64,000 nucleotides of DNA from Gammaproteobacteria bacterium (GCA_947469285.1 CANIOW010000012.1:1-64000), one strand, 5' to 3'. Shown: positions 8,553-18,083, counted from the first letter of the stretch. Made by a program: numbers and translations. The notes: a model not told the origin generated them from the letters alone.

Positions 8553-9229
8553 GCACGCGTACCGGCAACAGGCGCCGGCGCCGCCGCCTGTTGCGCCAGC
8601 TGCTGTTCATACAAAGCATTCATCACCTTGACAGTCGCCACCTCAAGGCTGTCCGTTAGCTCTGTGGTTTTGGTTTCCAGATACATGTGAGACAGCAGCA
8701 AGGTAATCGCCACAATCAGGCCCAGGGCGGTGTTATTCATCGCCACTGAGATGGATGCCGCCAGCAGGCTGGCCTTCTCTGCCGGATTGGACTGGGCCAC
8801 GGCGGCAAACGCGTGAATCAGCCCGATCACCGTGCCGAGCAAGCCCATCAACATGCCGATATTGGCCATGGTAGCGAGGTAATGCGTCCGCTGCTCAAGC
8901 CGCGGAATGACTTCGATCAAACTTTCTTCCATCGCTTTTTCAACGTCGTCACGGCGACGCGAATGGGGAATGCGACTGAGCCCATAGCGCATCACCTGCG
9001 CCAGTGCGGTTTCAGATTGCGTGGCGATCTGATGCGCCTCGCGGAAGCGGCCACCCTCCAGCAGTGGCTGCAAATCAAACCAAAACGCTTTGTTGCCGCC
9101 ACCTACCTTGTGCAGATAAATGAAACGTTCAATGGCGATGCCAAGGCCGACGACCCACACCAGGGCAATCGGGTAGAGAAAGAGCCCGCCCTGCTTGAAA
9201 AAGTTGGCAATGACGTTAAGGGATTCCAT
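8549..9229 (-). CDS. MotA/TolQ/ExbB proton channel family protein
   Basis: 226 residues with three membrane helices: about 14-36, about 118-145 (including GLLGTVIGLIHAF, the family signature) and about 158-183. It forms the inner-membrane pore that, with ExbD, turns proton flow into motion. The N-terminus is short, as in TolQ rather than the longer ExbB forms. It opens the overlapping stretch ExbB-ExbD-ExbD-TonB-like-GST and is separated from the upstream TPR genes by 97 bases that hold a hairpin. Confidence 0.92.
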   Translation of the reverse strand: MESLNVIANFFKQGGLFLYPIALVWVVGLGIAIERFIYLHKVGGGNKAFWFDLQPLLEGGRFREAHQIATQSETALAQVMRYGLSRIPHSRRRDDVEKAMEESLIEVIPRLEQRTHYLATMANIGMLMGLLGTVIGLIHAFAAVAQSNPAEKASLLAASISVAMNNTALGLIVAITLLLSHMYLETKTTELTDSLEVATVKVMNALYEQQLAQQAAAPAPVAGTRA

Positions 9230-9249
9230 CGCTGATGCTCCAGTAATTG

Positions 9250-9279
9250 GGTGTCGCCGGGCTGCTCGCCCGTGACACC
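9250..9279 (-). promoter_or_regulatory. Intergenic hairpin ahead of the ExbB gene
   Basis: Read on the minus strand, GGTGTC...GACACC arms enclose a second GGGC/GCCC pairing around a short loop. It lies in the 97-base gap between the 165-residue protein gene and ExbB. There is no T run, so it is not a standard terminator; it may moderate read-through or protect mRNA ends, setting motor against TPR gene expression. Confidence 0.4.
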
Positions 9280-9326
9280 AGTTGAATCAATTTTCCAAAT
9301 ACAAACTGTGTCTTAAGTCACGCACT

Positions 9327-9824
9327 CTAAGGACGACCTGGCGCCGTGGTTGCCGCCGGCGCCGGCAGCAGCGCCTCGTGGTAGCGCACCTCACGCCGGA
9401 ACTCCTCACGGTCCAGCGGCGCCAGCGCCTCGTCCACCAAACTGCGCCCGGGACCGCCCAGCAGGTCCCCTGGGTCCGCCGGCTTCCACGGCACAATGAC
9501 CATCACATTGGGCAGCTCGCGGTTACCCGTGATGGTGGTGCGCTCGAGTTCGACGCTATCGACGGATTGACTGCGGCCACGTTTGGTACCGACCGCGGGT
9601 AACGCGGTACGCGGCGGCACCGCCGATGCAGCTGTCGTTGGCGCCGCCGCGAGGCGGGCGGGTGAGCCTGCCGCCGGGGCAATGGGTGGGCCCGCGGGGA
9701 CAGTGGTTGGGCGATTGGCTGAGCCAGTCGCCGCCAGTTCCGGGGGGGCAGCCAAGGCCGTGCCTGCAAGAGCATTCAGCAGCAGGCAAGACAGCGCCCA
9801 GCCAACTCGTTGGAGAGGGGTCAT
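9327..9824 (-). CDS. Exported Pro/Ala-rich protein of the ExbB-TPR operon, function unknown
   Basis: 165 residues. An N-terminal signal peptide (WALSCLLLNALAGTALAAPP) is followed by about 65 residues rich in Pro and Ala, probably unstructured, and a more ordered stretch (VELERTTITGNRELPNVMVI then VPWKPADPGD). I do not recognise a named domain. Its ATG overlaps the stop of the large TPR protein, placing it in the same operon as the motor. A periplasmic linker or assembly factor for the envelope machine is plausible but unproven. Confidence 0.7.
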   Translation of the reverse strand: MTPLQRVGWALSCLLLNALAGTALAAPPELAATGSANRPTTVPAGPPIAPAAGSPARLAAAPTTAASAVPPRTALPAVGTKRGRSQSVDSVELERTTITGNRELPNVMVIVPWKPADPGDLLGGPGRSLVDEALAPLDREEFRREVRYHEALLPAPAATTAPGRP

Positions 9825-12800
9825 GGATGTTTCTCCGTCATCAATGGGCTACCGATGGTGGTCGCCGCTGGCTTGGCTTGCAGGCGGTTGCGCAACTCGG
9901 CGATCCAGCCATTGAGCAGCTTGTCGTCGCCCTCACCAGCCGCACTACGGGCGGCCTGGACACGTTCGAACAAGGCCAGCGCCTCCACCGGACGCTGGCG
10001 ATAGACATCGAGAAACACCGCCACATTGCGCTGCACACGCACATCTTTTGGCCGCAACGCCAGTGCATGACGGTAGGCCGCCTCAGCGTCCACCAGCTGC
10101 CCCTGACGGCGCAGCACCGAGCCATATTCCAGCAAAGCCAGCGCATTGGCCGGGTCGGCGCGCAGCACGCTCTCCAGACGCGTCTGCGCTGCCGCAGGCT
10201 CCACCGCACCCGTAGCCACGCTGAAGAAAGTTGTGTCTTCTACCTTGCCGTAGCGGCCCGCCTTAAGCGTTGCCAATACCTCTAGGGTGCGCTGTACCGC
10301 GCGGTCGTAAAAACCGTCAGCGAGGCGGGCGATATTCAATTCGAACACGCTAATGGCCTTCTCCTCAAAGGGATAGGCCTGCTCCTCCAGCAACAGATCG
10401 TATTGCTCACGCGCTTCACGATCGAGTCCCCTCGGGCGCTCGGACTTCAGCAGCTCCTGGCCTAACTGACGGTACAGTTCGCCGATCTCAAAGGTAGCGG
10501 CGGTAGTCACTTCCGCCACTGCATAGTCGGCAGCGGCAGTATAGGCTTTCAATGCCCGCTCTAGCGCCACTCGCTTGCTGGCTAACGACTTCTTCAGTGG
10601 CACAACCAGATGCACAGCGTTATAGGCATCACGCAGCGGCACGGCCAGCTCCAAAGCGGCCGCCGCGGCCAGAGAGCGACTGCGCTCCGTACGCGCAGCA
10701 CCCGCGTCTCGATCCGCGCTGATCAGCTCACCCAGCCAGCGCGCCCGCCGCTTATCATCGTGCGCCGCCGATGCACGGTCCGCCAATTGCTGTCGCGCTT
10801 CCATGGCCAGCACTATGTCCGTGGAATAGCGTTTGATGTACAGCTCCAACGCCGCTTCCGCTGCTGCCGATGGGCCAGCCGTTGCCTGCAAGCCGGCCGC
10901 GCGCCACAAGGCCTCGCGCCGCGCATCGGCGGGCTCGGCCGCGTTATCGGCGATCCGCAAAAATTCCCGCGCGGCAGCGCCTGACTGACCACTTTCCAGA
11001 TACGCCGTCGCCAGATTGCGCGTCACTTGCAACTGCAGCCCATCAGTGGGGAATTCACGCCGAAACCGCTCCAGTACCACAATGGCGGGAAGCCACTCTT
11101 GCCTGCGCAACAACAAGGCGCCGGCATCATAATCGGCCGTGAGACGTGCCTTGGCCGAAGGCGCCACGTCACGCACCCGCAACCACTCGGCCGTGGCACC
11201 CGCCAAATCACCGGCAGCTTGCTTCGCTTCACCCTGACGATACACCGCTACCGCCAGCCGTTCGATCACCGTCGCATGGTCGGCATCAGTGGTCGGCACT
11301 AGCGGTAACCACTGGAGCAGCGACCCTTCGGCGTTGACCCAATCGCCCGCATCGAACTGCGCATTGGCGATGACGCCCCAGGCAAGACGCCGCTGGCTGT
11401 CATCCACTGCCGGTTGACGCGCCAGCAACAAACGCGCCACGGCCACTGCCTGCGCAAACTGGTGCCGGTCATACAGATCGCTCGCACTACGCGCCAGCAC
11501 CACCGGCGTTTCGGGATGCGCGGGGAACTGGTTCGCGAAACGTAAGCCCGCTGCCAGCGCCGTGTCGTGCCAGGCCACCTTGGCGTCGCCACTCAGCTGG
11601 GCTTCCTCGCGGTCATAGGCCACCACCGCCGCATAGGCCGCGGCTGCCGCCTGCGGATCATCGAGATACCCATAGGCCACTTGCTCGTATTCACTGGCGG
11701 CCTGTGCAAAGCGACCACTATCGACCAGCGTTTCGGCCAATAGCATGCGGGTTTGCGGCGCGTCCGCGGCAGAGGGAAATTGCTGCAGTGACTCGCGGTA
11801 CCAACGCGCCGCCTCGAGATATTCCTCTGGACGTTTCTCGCGCTGCGCAAGTGCATGGTGATACTGCGCCAGATCGCGCAAGTTGCTGTTCAGCTCGCGC
11901 ACTACCGCCGGTTGACTCTCGAGAGTCCGTCCATTCCAGTAAGGCTTACCAAGACTGTAGCGCTCCACAAATTCGCGCTTGCCTTCCACCACCAACTGCA
12001 GGAACCCGCCCTTGGTATAAGCCGCCAGCGCTTGCTGCTGCAGCAATGGCGCCGGGTCGCTATCGGGCGCACGCTGCACATAGGCACGATAAGTGTCGGC
12101 AGCATCCGTATAACGCTCTTTGAGCATGTACAAGTCGCCCAGCTGTGCGTACAACAAATGCCTATAAACCGGGGGTATGGGCCGGTTTGCCAGCACTGCA
12201 TCAATACTCTTGGCGCCCTCCAGATAGCTGAAATCCAAGCTCAAGGCACGGAAGGTATCTTCCACCAGTTCACGTTCCGCGCGGGGCAGCGTATCCGGCG
12301 GTCGCAGACCCCCCTTCGCATCCACCAATTGACGATCGAGAACCCGCAGGAAACTGGCGGCACTGGCTTCATGTTCGCCTTGTTTGAACAGTGCCCAACC
12401 CTCTTTGTATAAGGATTGCTCGAAAAAGACGCCCGCGGTGCCATGCGCGATGACCGCGCGATAGCCAAGCTCCGCCTCCTGCCAGCGCTGTGCGCTAAAC
12501 AAAGATTCGGCGCGACGGAAGTTTGCTTCGTCTACCCGACGGCTTTGCGGATAGTCCTGCACCAGCCGATCCAGCGTCAGCTGCGCTGCTTCCACCTGGC
12601 CATCGGCGTCGAGTGCACGAGCCAGCTGATACAACACGCCATCATTGTGTTCATAGCCTGGAAATGCCGCCAGCAGTTGTTGATACAGCGCAATAGCATC
12701 CCGCGTCTCCAGCGGCGACCCGCTGGCAAGGTCCTGCTCGATACGGCTAAACTCGCCGTCCTCGAGCTTCAGGTCGCCCAACCGGCGCAACGCTTCAGCA

Positions 12801-13066
12801 CGCAGTGCCGCATCGCCTGGTTCCAGCTGGAGGAATTGCTCATAGTAACGGCGCGTTTGCGCCGGGTCGGCTGGAACCGTCGCATGGCGACGGATCTCCA
12901 CCTGCCGCCCTTTGAGATCGCCAATAGTAGGTGACTGTGGCGTAGCGGCGCCGGCCAGGAGTGCCGTGGAAACGGCGAGCACTGCGCCGACACGCGCGGA
13001 CCAGCGGCGCAAGTACGCCGCACCGAGAACCTGTTTGCTGCCGATGGTGACCAGTGCCACGCTCAT
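9821..13066 (-). CDS. Large periplasmic tetratricopeptide repeat protein (1081 residues)
   Basis: An N-terminal hydrophobic segment (VGAVLAVSTALLAGAA, about residues 27-42) suggests export or anchoring. Nearly all of the rest is made of helical repeats with TPR/Sel1-like patterns such as LYQLARALDADGQVEAAQ and LLEYGSVLRRQGQLVDAEAAY. Such solenoids are protein-binding scaffolds. It overlaps by ATGA with the other TPR gene upstream and the 165-residue protein downstream. In the myxobacterial Agl-Glt machine, large TPR proteins similarly bridge the periplasm; by analogy this one may link the motor to the outer membrane. Confidence 0.85.
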   Translation of the reverse strand: MSVALVTIGSKQVLGAAYLRRWSARVGAVLAVSTALLAGAATPQSPTIGDLKGRQVEIRRHATVPADPAQTRRYYEQFLQLEPGDAALRAEALRRLGDLKLEDGEFSRIEQDLASGSPLETRDAIALYQQLLAAFPGYEHNDGVLYQLARALDADGQVEAAQLTLDRLVQDYPQSRRVDEANFRRAESLFSAQRWQEAELGYRAVIAHGTAGVFFEQSLYKEGWALFKQGEHEASAASFLRVLDRQLVDAKGGLRPPDTLPRAERELVEDTFRALSLDFSYLEGAKSIDAVLANRPIPPVYRHLLYAQLGDLYMLKERYTDAADTYRAYVQRAPDSDPAPLLQQQALAAYTKGGFLQLVVEGKREFVERYSLGKPYWNGRTLESQPAVVRELNSNLRDLAQYHHALAQREKRPEEYLEAARWYRESLQQFPSAADAPQTRMLLAETLVDSGRFAQAASEYEQVAYGYLDDPQAAAAAYAAVVAYDREEAQLSGDAKVAWHDTALAAGLRFANQFPAHPETPVVLARSASDLYDRHQFAQAVAVARLLLARQPAVDDSQRRLAWGVIANAQFDAGDWVNAEGSLLQWLPLVPTTDADHATVIERLAVAVYRQGEAKQAAGDLAGATAEWLRVRDVAPSAKARLTADYDAGALLLRRQEWLPAIVVLERFRREFPTDGLQLQVTRNLATAYLESGQSGAAAREFLRIADNAAEPADARREALWRAAGLQATAGPSAAAEAALELYIKRYSTDIVLAMEARQQLADRASAAHDDKRRARWLGELISADRDAGAARTERSRSLAAAAALELAVPLRDAYNAVHLVVPLKKSLASKRVALERALKAYTAAADYAVAEVTTAATFEIGELYRQLGQELLKSERPRGLDREAREQYDLLLEEQAYPFEEKAISVFELNIARLADGFYDRAVQRTLEVLATLKAGRYGKVEDTTFFSVATGAVEPAAAQTRLESVLRADPANALALLEYGSVLRRQGQLVDAEAAYRHALALRPKDVRVQRNVAVFLDVYRQRPVEALALFERVQAARSAAGEGDDKLLNGWIAELRNRLQAKPAATTIGSPLMTEKHP

Positions 13067-14994
13067 GGCTGCTTTCTCGGCGTTGCGCGATCATAAATGG
13101 CTGCTAACGCGAACCGCGCCTGCACTTCGTAGGTGGCCAGCCGCCCTTGCTCCAGCTGCAGCTCGGCCACGGCGAGCGTGGCCAGAAACTGTTCTTGCTG
13201 CGCCTTCATGGCCAGCAGCTGTTGCCGGGCAGCTGCCACGCGCGGTTGCAGGGCGTCCAGCCGACGGCGATAGTCCACCAAGCGCGCTGGCATTTGCTCG
13301 CGGGCTTCCGCCACATGTGCCCAAGCACTGTTAGTGTCCTCCAAGGCGCCCCGGGTCTTGTTCAAATCGCGGCTGATGCCGGCAGCACGTGCCTTCATCG
13401 TCGAAGACAATCGCCAGGCCATCACGCCCTGGAGCAGCCGATATTTGTCGCGGGCCTCGAGGAGATCGTGGTCATCCGGCCGGGCAGTAAACGTGGCCTC
13501 CATACGCTCGAGTTTTTCCCACACCGCATGTTCGCTGGCGGTCGCCAGTGCCGCACCATCACGTTCTGCTTCAGCACGGGTGAGTGCGGCCCGCATTACG
13601 GTTTGTCGCTGCCGCAAGCCATCGACCTGGATCCCATCAAGCTTGGCCAGCGCCGCTGGCAACCACTCGGCAAAGCGCCGCTGACGCTGCGCCACCAGAT
13701 CGTCAAAAGCACCCAGACTGGTCTGCCACGCGGCCAGATTGCGTTCCATTACCAGCAAGGCACGGTAGTTCTTCAGCGCCTCCTGAAACTCGTGACTGGC
13801 CAGCAAGTGCACCAAATAGCGGCTCTCAGGCACCTCGGGCAGCTTGCGGATTTGCCACAGCCAGCCCTCGAGGTCACGGCCTTCGTGGTCGACAATGGTA
13901 TGCATGAGCTGACCCTTACGCAGGGCCGCGATCGACTCATCGAGCCGCACCCGTTCGGCAGCGAACGCGTGCAAGGCCGCCTCGTACTGTTCCACCGCTT
14001 GCGCATCCGCACCCAGCTTCGCATACGCCATGGGGACGGCCAGGTAGCTCTCCTGAACGGCCGCATCCAGCAGGCTGCGTCCTTGTAGCTCCAGCCATGG
14101 CACTAGCGCCTGCTCATGCTGACCCAGCGCCGCCAGCGCCCAACCCTCACCGAGCAAGGCTTTGGTAGACAATGGCCCTTCGAGCCGAACCCGCTCCAGC
14201 GCCAGCTGCGCCCGTGCCGGTTGGCCTGTCTGCAACAGCGCATAGCCCAAGGCCAGATTGGCTTTGTCCCGCAGGGCCGCGGTTTCTTGACCCGCAGTCG
14301 GCAGCGTGCCCACGGCTTCCAGCTGTGTCACCCCCTCTTCCAAGCGCTGCGCACGCACCAGTGCCACTCCCAGGTTGAACTGCGCATAGCCGCGCCATTG
14401 GGAAGGCGCACTCCAACTCGAGAGCAGGGCAATCGCTGGCTCAAGCTTGCCTTGATGCAGTAAGGCCTGTGCCAGCAGTGCACGACGCTCTGCGTCCATC
14501 TCGGGCGGTAGGCTGCTGCCCATCGCGGCAAAGATACTTTCGGCACGCTCATGGTAGCCACGCTGGTACCAGACTTTGGCCAGATAAAAACGCGCGCGGT
14601 CGCGCACGCTCTGCGGCACTCGCGGTTGATCGAGCACCTGCTGGAAAATCCGTCCCGCCTCTAGGTGCTGACCCAGCGACAGATACAAACCTCCCAGCAA
14701 CAACTCGGCATCCTCGGCATGGGCTGTCAAATGGCCTTGCGCACGATAGGCATTGAGCTTGATCAGCGCGTCAAACGGGTCATCGCGGTAGAACTCAAAC
14801 AGGACGTCACCGTAATGCAGGTCAAGCACCTGCACTGCCGGCAATGCGCTCGGATCGGTGGGCAGCACCAGCGACTGCGCGTCGAAGCCAGCCGCCAACG
14901 CGTCCGGCAGCGCCGTTGACAGCGCCACGACGCCGAGCACCACCGCCGCCCAGCGAACCGGACCACGAGCGCGGGGTAGCGGCAACACCCTCAC
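13063..14994 (-). CDS. Periplasmic tetratricopeptide repeat protein (643 residues)
   Basis: Starts with GTG at 14994, with GGGAG a few bases upstream overlapping the end of the preceding gene. A signal peptide (WAAVVLGVVALSTALPDALA) precedes TPR-like repeats up to about residue 350 (for example LYLSLGQHLEAGRIFQQVL and LALGYALLQTGQPARAQ). The last third is strongly helical and charged, with long heptad-like stretches (WAHVAEAREQMPARLVDYR onward) likely to form coiled coil. It is coupled to the 1081-residue TPR gene by a four-base overlap. It probably pairs with it as a periplasmic scaffold. Confidence 0.82.
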   Translation of the reverse strand: MRVLPLPRARGPVRWAAVVLGVVALSTALPDALAAGFDAQSLVLPTDPSALPAVQVLDLHYGDVLFEFYRDDPFDALIKLNAYRAQGHLTAHAEDAELLLGGLYLSLGQHLEAGRIFQQVLDQPRVPQSVRDRARFYLAKVWYQRGYHERAESIFAAMGSSLPPEMDAERRALLAQALLHQGKLEPAIALLSSWSAPSQWRGYAQFNLGVALVRAQRLEEGVTQLEAVGTLPTAGQETAALRDKANLALGYALLQTGQPARAQLALERVRLEGPLSTKALLGEGWALAALGQHEQALVPWLELQGRSLLDAAVQESYLAVPMAYAKLGADAQAVEQYEAALHAFAAERVRLDESIAALRKGQLMHTIVDHEGRDLEGWLWQIRKLPEVPESRYLVHLLASHEFQEALKNYRALLVMERNLAAWQTSLGAFDDLVAQRQRRFAEWLPAALAKLDGIQVDGLRQRQTVMRAALTRAEAERDGAALATASEHAVWEKLERMEATFTARPDDHDLLEARDKYRLLQGVMAWRLSSTMKARAAGISRDLNKTRGALEDTNSAWAHVAEAREQMPARLVDYRRRLDALQPRVAAARQQLLAMKAQQEQFLATLAVAELQLEQGRLATYEVQARFALAAIYDRATPRKQP

Positions 14995-14998
14995 CCCG

Positions 14999-15598
14999 TT
15001 ACTCCCATTCCCGGATCACGAATTCTGGTTGCAACTGGCGCTGGCGGTCACTAACACGTAACTCGATATATTTGGCGCCCACCCCCTTGGGGAAGGTGAG
15101 CGTGGCACCACGTCGATAGTCACGGTCGTGCGGGCCTTTGCCGGTGAAGAACGCCACGATCTCGTGCTGGCCCACCTTGAGGTTGCCTAGAAACAGACGC
15201 TGCACGCCACCCCGGTTGAGGGCCTCTATTTCACGCTCCGTGTAGAGATAGTTAGCGACCTGCTTGTCATCCACCCGCAGCTGCACACTGTCGAGCGCGA
15301 AATACGCACTGACATCCAGCGACAGAAACACCGCTACCTGGGTGTTCGCCGGGAACAACAGCTCTTCTTCGAGGTTGAACAGATCACGGTTCAGATCGAT
15401 CACTTCCTGCTTCAGGTCCTGCACTTGGGTGTCGAGCGCCTGAAACGCGGGTGGGGCCGGTAAAACCGCCACCGCAGCGGGTGCCGGTGCCGGTGCCTCT
15501 GTCTGTGCCGCAGCAACAGCAGTACCGGCCAGAAAGACAACAGCGCTGACAGCGACCAACAGGGAACGCATGCGGGCAAGGACAGGAATGGGTTTCAT
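14999..15598 (-). CDS. Exported protein of unknown function with a coiled-coil segment
   Basis: 199 residues. The signal peptide (MRSLLVAVSAVVFLAGTAVAA) is followed by a short Ala/Pro-rich linker, a predicted coiled coil (DTQVQDLKQEVIDLNRDLFN) and a beta-rich domain ending in EFVIREWE. The LRVDDKQVANYLYTEREIEAL and VGQHEIVAFFTGKGPHDRDY segments read like a fibronectin/PEGA-like surface domain. I do not recognise a family name. It is 7 bases from the TlpA-like gene and 4 from the TPR gene, so belongs to the envelope-machine operon. Confidence 0.72.
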   Translation of the reverse strand: MKPIPVLARMRSLLVAVSAVVFLAGTAVAAAQTEAPAPAPAAVAVLPAPPAFQALDTQVQDLKQEVIDLNRDLFNLEEELLFPANTQVAVFLSLDVSAYFALDSVQLRVDDKQVANYLYTEREIEALNRGGVQRLFLGNLKVGQHEIVAFFTGKGPHDRDYRRGATLTFPKGVGAKYIELRVSDRQRQLQPEFVIREWE

Positions 15599-15604
15599 GA
15601 TGGG

Positions 15605-16210
15605 CTATTCGTCCAGCAAATGACGGATTTCAGTGACCAATGCCTGCTGCTGCTGCCGCGTGACACGACCGTAGACCCGGCGCACCTCGCCGGCACGATC
15701 AACCAGCACCAGCGTCGGCAAATTAACCAGCGCAAACCGTCGACTAACGCGACGGGTAGTATCGCGCAGCACGGGGAAGGCCACCCCGGCACTGCGCGCG
15801 AAGTCGCGGCCTTCCACCGCCGAGTCATCGAGGCTGATGCCGAGCACAACGAGGCCAGCAGCGGCATAGGTGGTATGTAAGGCCTGCAACTGTTCCAGTT
15901 CTGCCTGACAATCGCTGCACCAGCTGGCCCAGAACCCCAGCAGCATCACTTCGCCGACGAATTCGCTGCTACGCAAATTGGGACCGTCCAGGCCTGGCCC
16001 CTGAAAGACCGGCAGGTGCCGCCCGATCCAGTCCTCGGGTGCTGGCGGCGCAGCCGCAGGACCGGCCAGAGCAGGCGCCGTCCACAGCGCCGCGGCCAAA
16101 GCTGCAGCCAAAGCCCATGCCAAACCGCGGGCCAAACCGCGGGCCAAGCCGCGGGCCCAAGCGCGAGCCAGCAGCGCGGTCAAAGCAGCGGTTCGACGTT
16201 CCGTCAACAT
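15605..16210 (-). CDS. TlpA/ResA-like thioredoxin-fold protein (WCSDC motif)
   Basis: I chose the ATG at 16210 because GGGAGG lies 7 bases upstream; the open frame extends to 16306. The 201-residue product has an extended signal region built of repeated Ala-Arg-Gly-Leu units, then a periplasmic thioredoxin domain with FWASWCSDCQAELEQLQ, conserved cis-Pro (NLPTLVLVD) and the C-x-x-C pair for disulfide exchange. It is the first gene of the TPR/ExbB operon. A second thioredoxin lies on the opposite strand 2 kb away, so both arms of the cluster carry one. The role may be disulfide repair in the machine; this is inference. Confidence 0.83.
   Translation of the reverse strand: MLTERRTAALTALLARAWARGLARGLARGLAWALAAALAAALWTAPALAGPAAAPPAPEDWIGRHLPVFQGPGLDGPNLRSSEFVGEVMLLGFWASWCSDCQAELEQLQALHTTYAAAGLVVLGISLDDSAVEGRDFARSAGVAFPVLRDTTRRVSRRFALVNLPTLVLVDRAGEVRRVYGRVTRQQQQALVTEIRHLLDE
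16095..16178. repeat. Seven imperfect 12-base tandem repeats inside the TlpA-like signal region
   Basis: Units run GCCAAAGCTGCA, GCCAAAGCCCAT, GCCAAACCGCGG (twice), GCCAAGCCGCGG, GCCCAAGCGCGA, GCCAGCAGCGCG. Each codes four residues, giving the repeated A-R-G-L pattern just before the hydrophobic core of the signal peptide. Gain or loss of a unit keeps the frame and would lengthen or shorten the signal region. Confidence 0.8.
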
Positions 16211-16500
16211 ATCGCCGCCTCCCAAGGATGGCGAAAGTGCCCTCCGGGCACCCTGTTCGGTCAACTTGGCACGCAAGGGCATGGGGGTCAAGATAAGCCG
16301 CTGCAATTCATCACCCGATGGTAGGGGGCCGCCCCTCGCTTGTCCCCACCGGTTTCGTCGCCGGATGGCGACATTCCGCTACTGTCGGGCGCAAGGGTAT
16401 GCTGCCTGAACCCACCGGTTGAACTGCTGTTCCCCGACAGGGTCCAAGTGTTTACCATGGTCGACTGACGGTACTTAGGCGCCAAGGAGCGAGGGACTTG

Positions 16501-17376
16501 ATGGCCAGGACAGCATCTGCGGACACTCTGCCCCGCTGCGCCTCCCAGTGGGTGCGCGGGTGGCTCGTGGCCGTATTCGCCGTGACCGGTCTGTGGCCCC
16601 TGGTCAGTAGCGCGCGCGACGCCGCCACACCGGTCACCGTGACCGACCCCTTTCTGGAATTACATACGGGCCCGGGGCGCGGCTACCCTGTGACTCAGGT
16701 GGTTCCTCGCGGCGAAATCGTCGAAATCCACAAACGCCACACCGACTGGTATCTGGTACGCGATGACCATCGCCATGAAGGCTGGGTGCACCACCGGCAG
16801 TTGGTCAACACCCTGCTAGGCACACCCCCGGCGGCGGCTCCGTCCCCGACGGATCGCGCCACCGCCCCGGCGCGTAGCGACTCGCCCACGACCGAACAGC
16901 CCCCCCCTCCGGCACCCACGTTCAGCGACCCAGGCTACCTCGACGACGACAGCGAACATCGGTTAGAAGCGGGCATCACGACGGGCCGGAACGGCGCAGA
17001 GAATGTCATCCGCATCAGCGGCGCCTACCTTCTCAACGACAGTTTGTCTGCCGATCTGGCGTTCTCACACGTCATGGGGCGCAGCGTGAACAAGGCGACT
17101 GCCTTGTTCGGGCTCACGCACCACATTCACCCGGAATGGCGCGTTTCGCCTTACGTTTCGCTCGGCGTTGGCGCCGTTTACCTGCGGCCCAAAACCCGCG
17201 CGCTCGAACCAGGCGAACGCATCAGCCAGACTGGCTATGTGGGCCTTGGCCTGCAAACACTCTTCGCACGCCGTTTCATGCTGCGTGCTGACTACCGCAG
17301 CTTCATGGCCTTTTCAGGCCACAGTGACAATCAGGAAGTGAATGAATGGACCGTTGGCTTCGCGTTCTTCTTCTGA
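16501..17376 (+). CDS. SH3b-domain outer-membrane beta-barrel protein
   Basis: 291 residues (an alternative TTG start is at 16498). A signal peptide (WLVAVFAVTGLWPLVSSARD) leads to a bacterial SH3 domain (about residues 40-100, FLELHTGPGRGYPVTQVVPRG through GWVHHRQL), then a Pro-rich linker and a barrel domain of about 150 residues ending in aromatic VGFAFFF, as outer-membrane proteins do. Similar SH3/barrel proteins accompany AgmX-type systems in other bacteria. It diverges from the TlpA-TPR-ExbB operon over about 290 bases and overlaps the next gene by 31 bases. Probably an outer-membrane anchor that also touches peptidoglycan. Confidence 0.78.
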   Translation: MARTASADTLPRCASQWVRGWLVAVFAVTGLWPLVSSARDAATPVTVTDPFLELHTGPGRGYPVTQVVPRGEIVEIHKRHTDWYLVRDDHRHEGWVHHRQLVNTLLGTPPAAAPSPTDRATAPARSDSPTTEQPPPPAPTFSDPGYLDDDSEHRLEAGITTGRNGAENVIRISGAYLLNDSLSADLAFSHVMGRSVNKATALFGLTHHIHPEWRVSPYVSLGVGAVYLRPKTRALEPGERISQTGYVGLGLQTLFARRFMLRADYRSFMAFSGHSDNQEVNEWTVGFAFFF

Positions 17377-18083
17377 GCGGCCTCTGCGCACTGGCTACCG
17401 GCTGTGCCAGTTTGCATCTGCCGTCTTTCCACCTGCCCTTCATGAAGGATCAGGTCGTCGAAACACCCGAGCCGCTGGATGGCCCGGAAACAGCACTGCC
17501 GACTGAGGCCACCAATGCGGAAGGCGGGACACCCGCCGTCATTCACCCCGTAGTGCAGCGGACCGCCGTGCGTCCCATCCAAATCGACAGCCAGGATTTT
17601 GAGGTCGGCCCTTATGTGGGGGTGATCAGCATTCAGGACTTTGGTGTCACCGCCTTGTACGGCGCACGCGCCGCCTACCATATCTCAGAAGATTTCTTCG
17701 CCGAAGCGAGCATCGGCCACACCACGACCGGCCGCACTAGCTATGAACGCTTGACCGGCGTGGCCCTCTACACGCCGCAGCAGCGCGATTTCACCTATTA
17801 CGATCTCGGGCTGTCGTACAACCTGTTACCGGGTGAAATCTTCCTCGGCCGGCGTCGCGCGCTCAACAGCATGCTCTACCTCAGTGGTGGCGTCGGTGCC
17901 GTGCGTTTCGCCAACGACGACCGTTTCTCAGTGTCAGTGGGTGCCGGCTACCGCGTCATGCTGAACAACTGGTTATCGGTACGCGCCGACCTGCGTGACC
18001 GGGTCATGAAATCCCCCATCGGCGGTCTCGGGCGCCCGGCGCACAATGTGGAAAGCTATGTCGGCTTCACCGTGTTTTTCTAA
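17346..18083 (+). CDS. Outer-membrane beta-barrel lipoprotein
   Basis: 245 residues. The N-terminus MDRWLRVLLLSGLCALATGC has a lipobox (LATGC), so the mature protein is lipidated. A linker of about 50 residues precedes a barrel domain with alternating strands, ending VESYVGFTVFF with the C-terminal Phe expected for outer-membrane insertion. It resembles the barrel of the preceding SH3 protein in length and closing motif. The start lies inside the preceding gene (31-base overlap), so the two are probably made together and may form one outer-membrane complex. Confidence 0.78.
   Translation: MDRWLRVLLLSGLCALATGCASLHLPSFHLPFMKDQVVETPEPLDGPETALPTEATNAEGGTPAVIHPVVQRTAVRPIQIDSQDFEVGPYVGVISIQDFGVTALYGARAAYHISEDFFAEASIGHTTTGRTSYERLTGVALYTPQQRDFTYYDLGLSYNLLPGEIFLGRRRALNSMLYLSGGVGAVRFANDDRFSVSVGAGYRVMLNNWLSVRADLRDRVMKSPIGGLGRPAHNVESYVGFTVFF

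Noticed and set aside
9626-10285. Open frame of 219 codons on the plus strand
   Set aside because: It overlaps the ends of two minus-strand genes that are joined by an ATGA overlap; no domain seen.
13147-14088. Long open frame (313 codons) on the plus strand
   Set aside because: It lies wholly inside the 643-residue TPR gene on the other strand; the latter has a signal peptide, repeats and operon overlaps, while this frame has no recognisable domain or ribosome site.
16095-16178. CRISPR-like array
   Set aside because: Units are 12 bases without spacers and lie inside a reading frame, so it is a coding tandem repeat.
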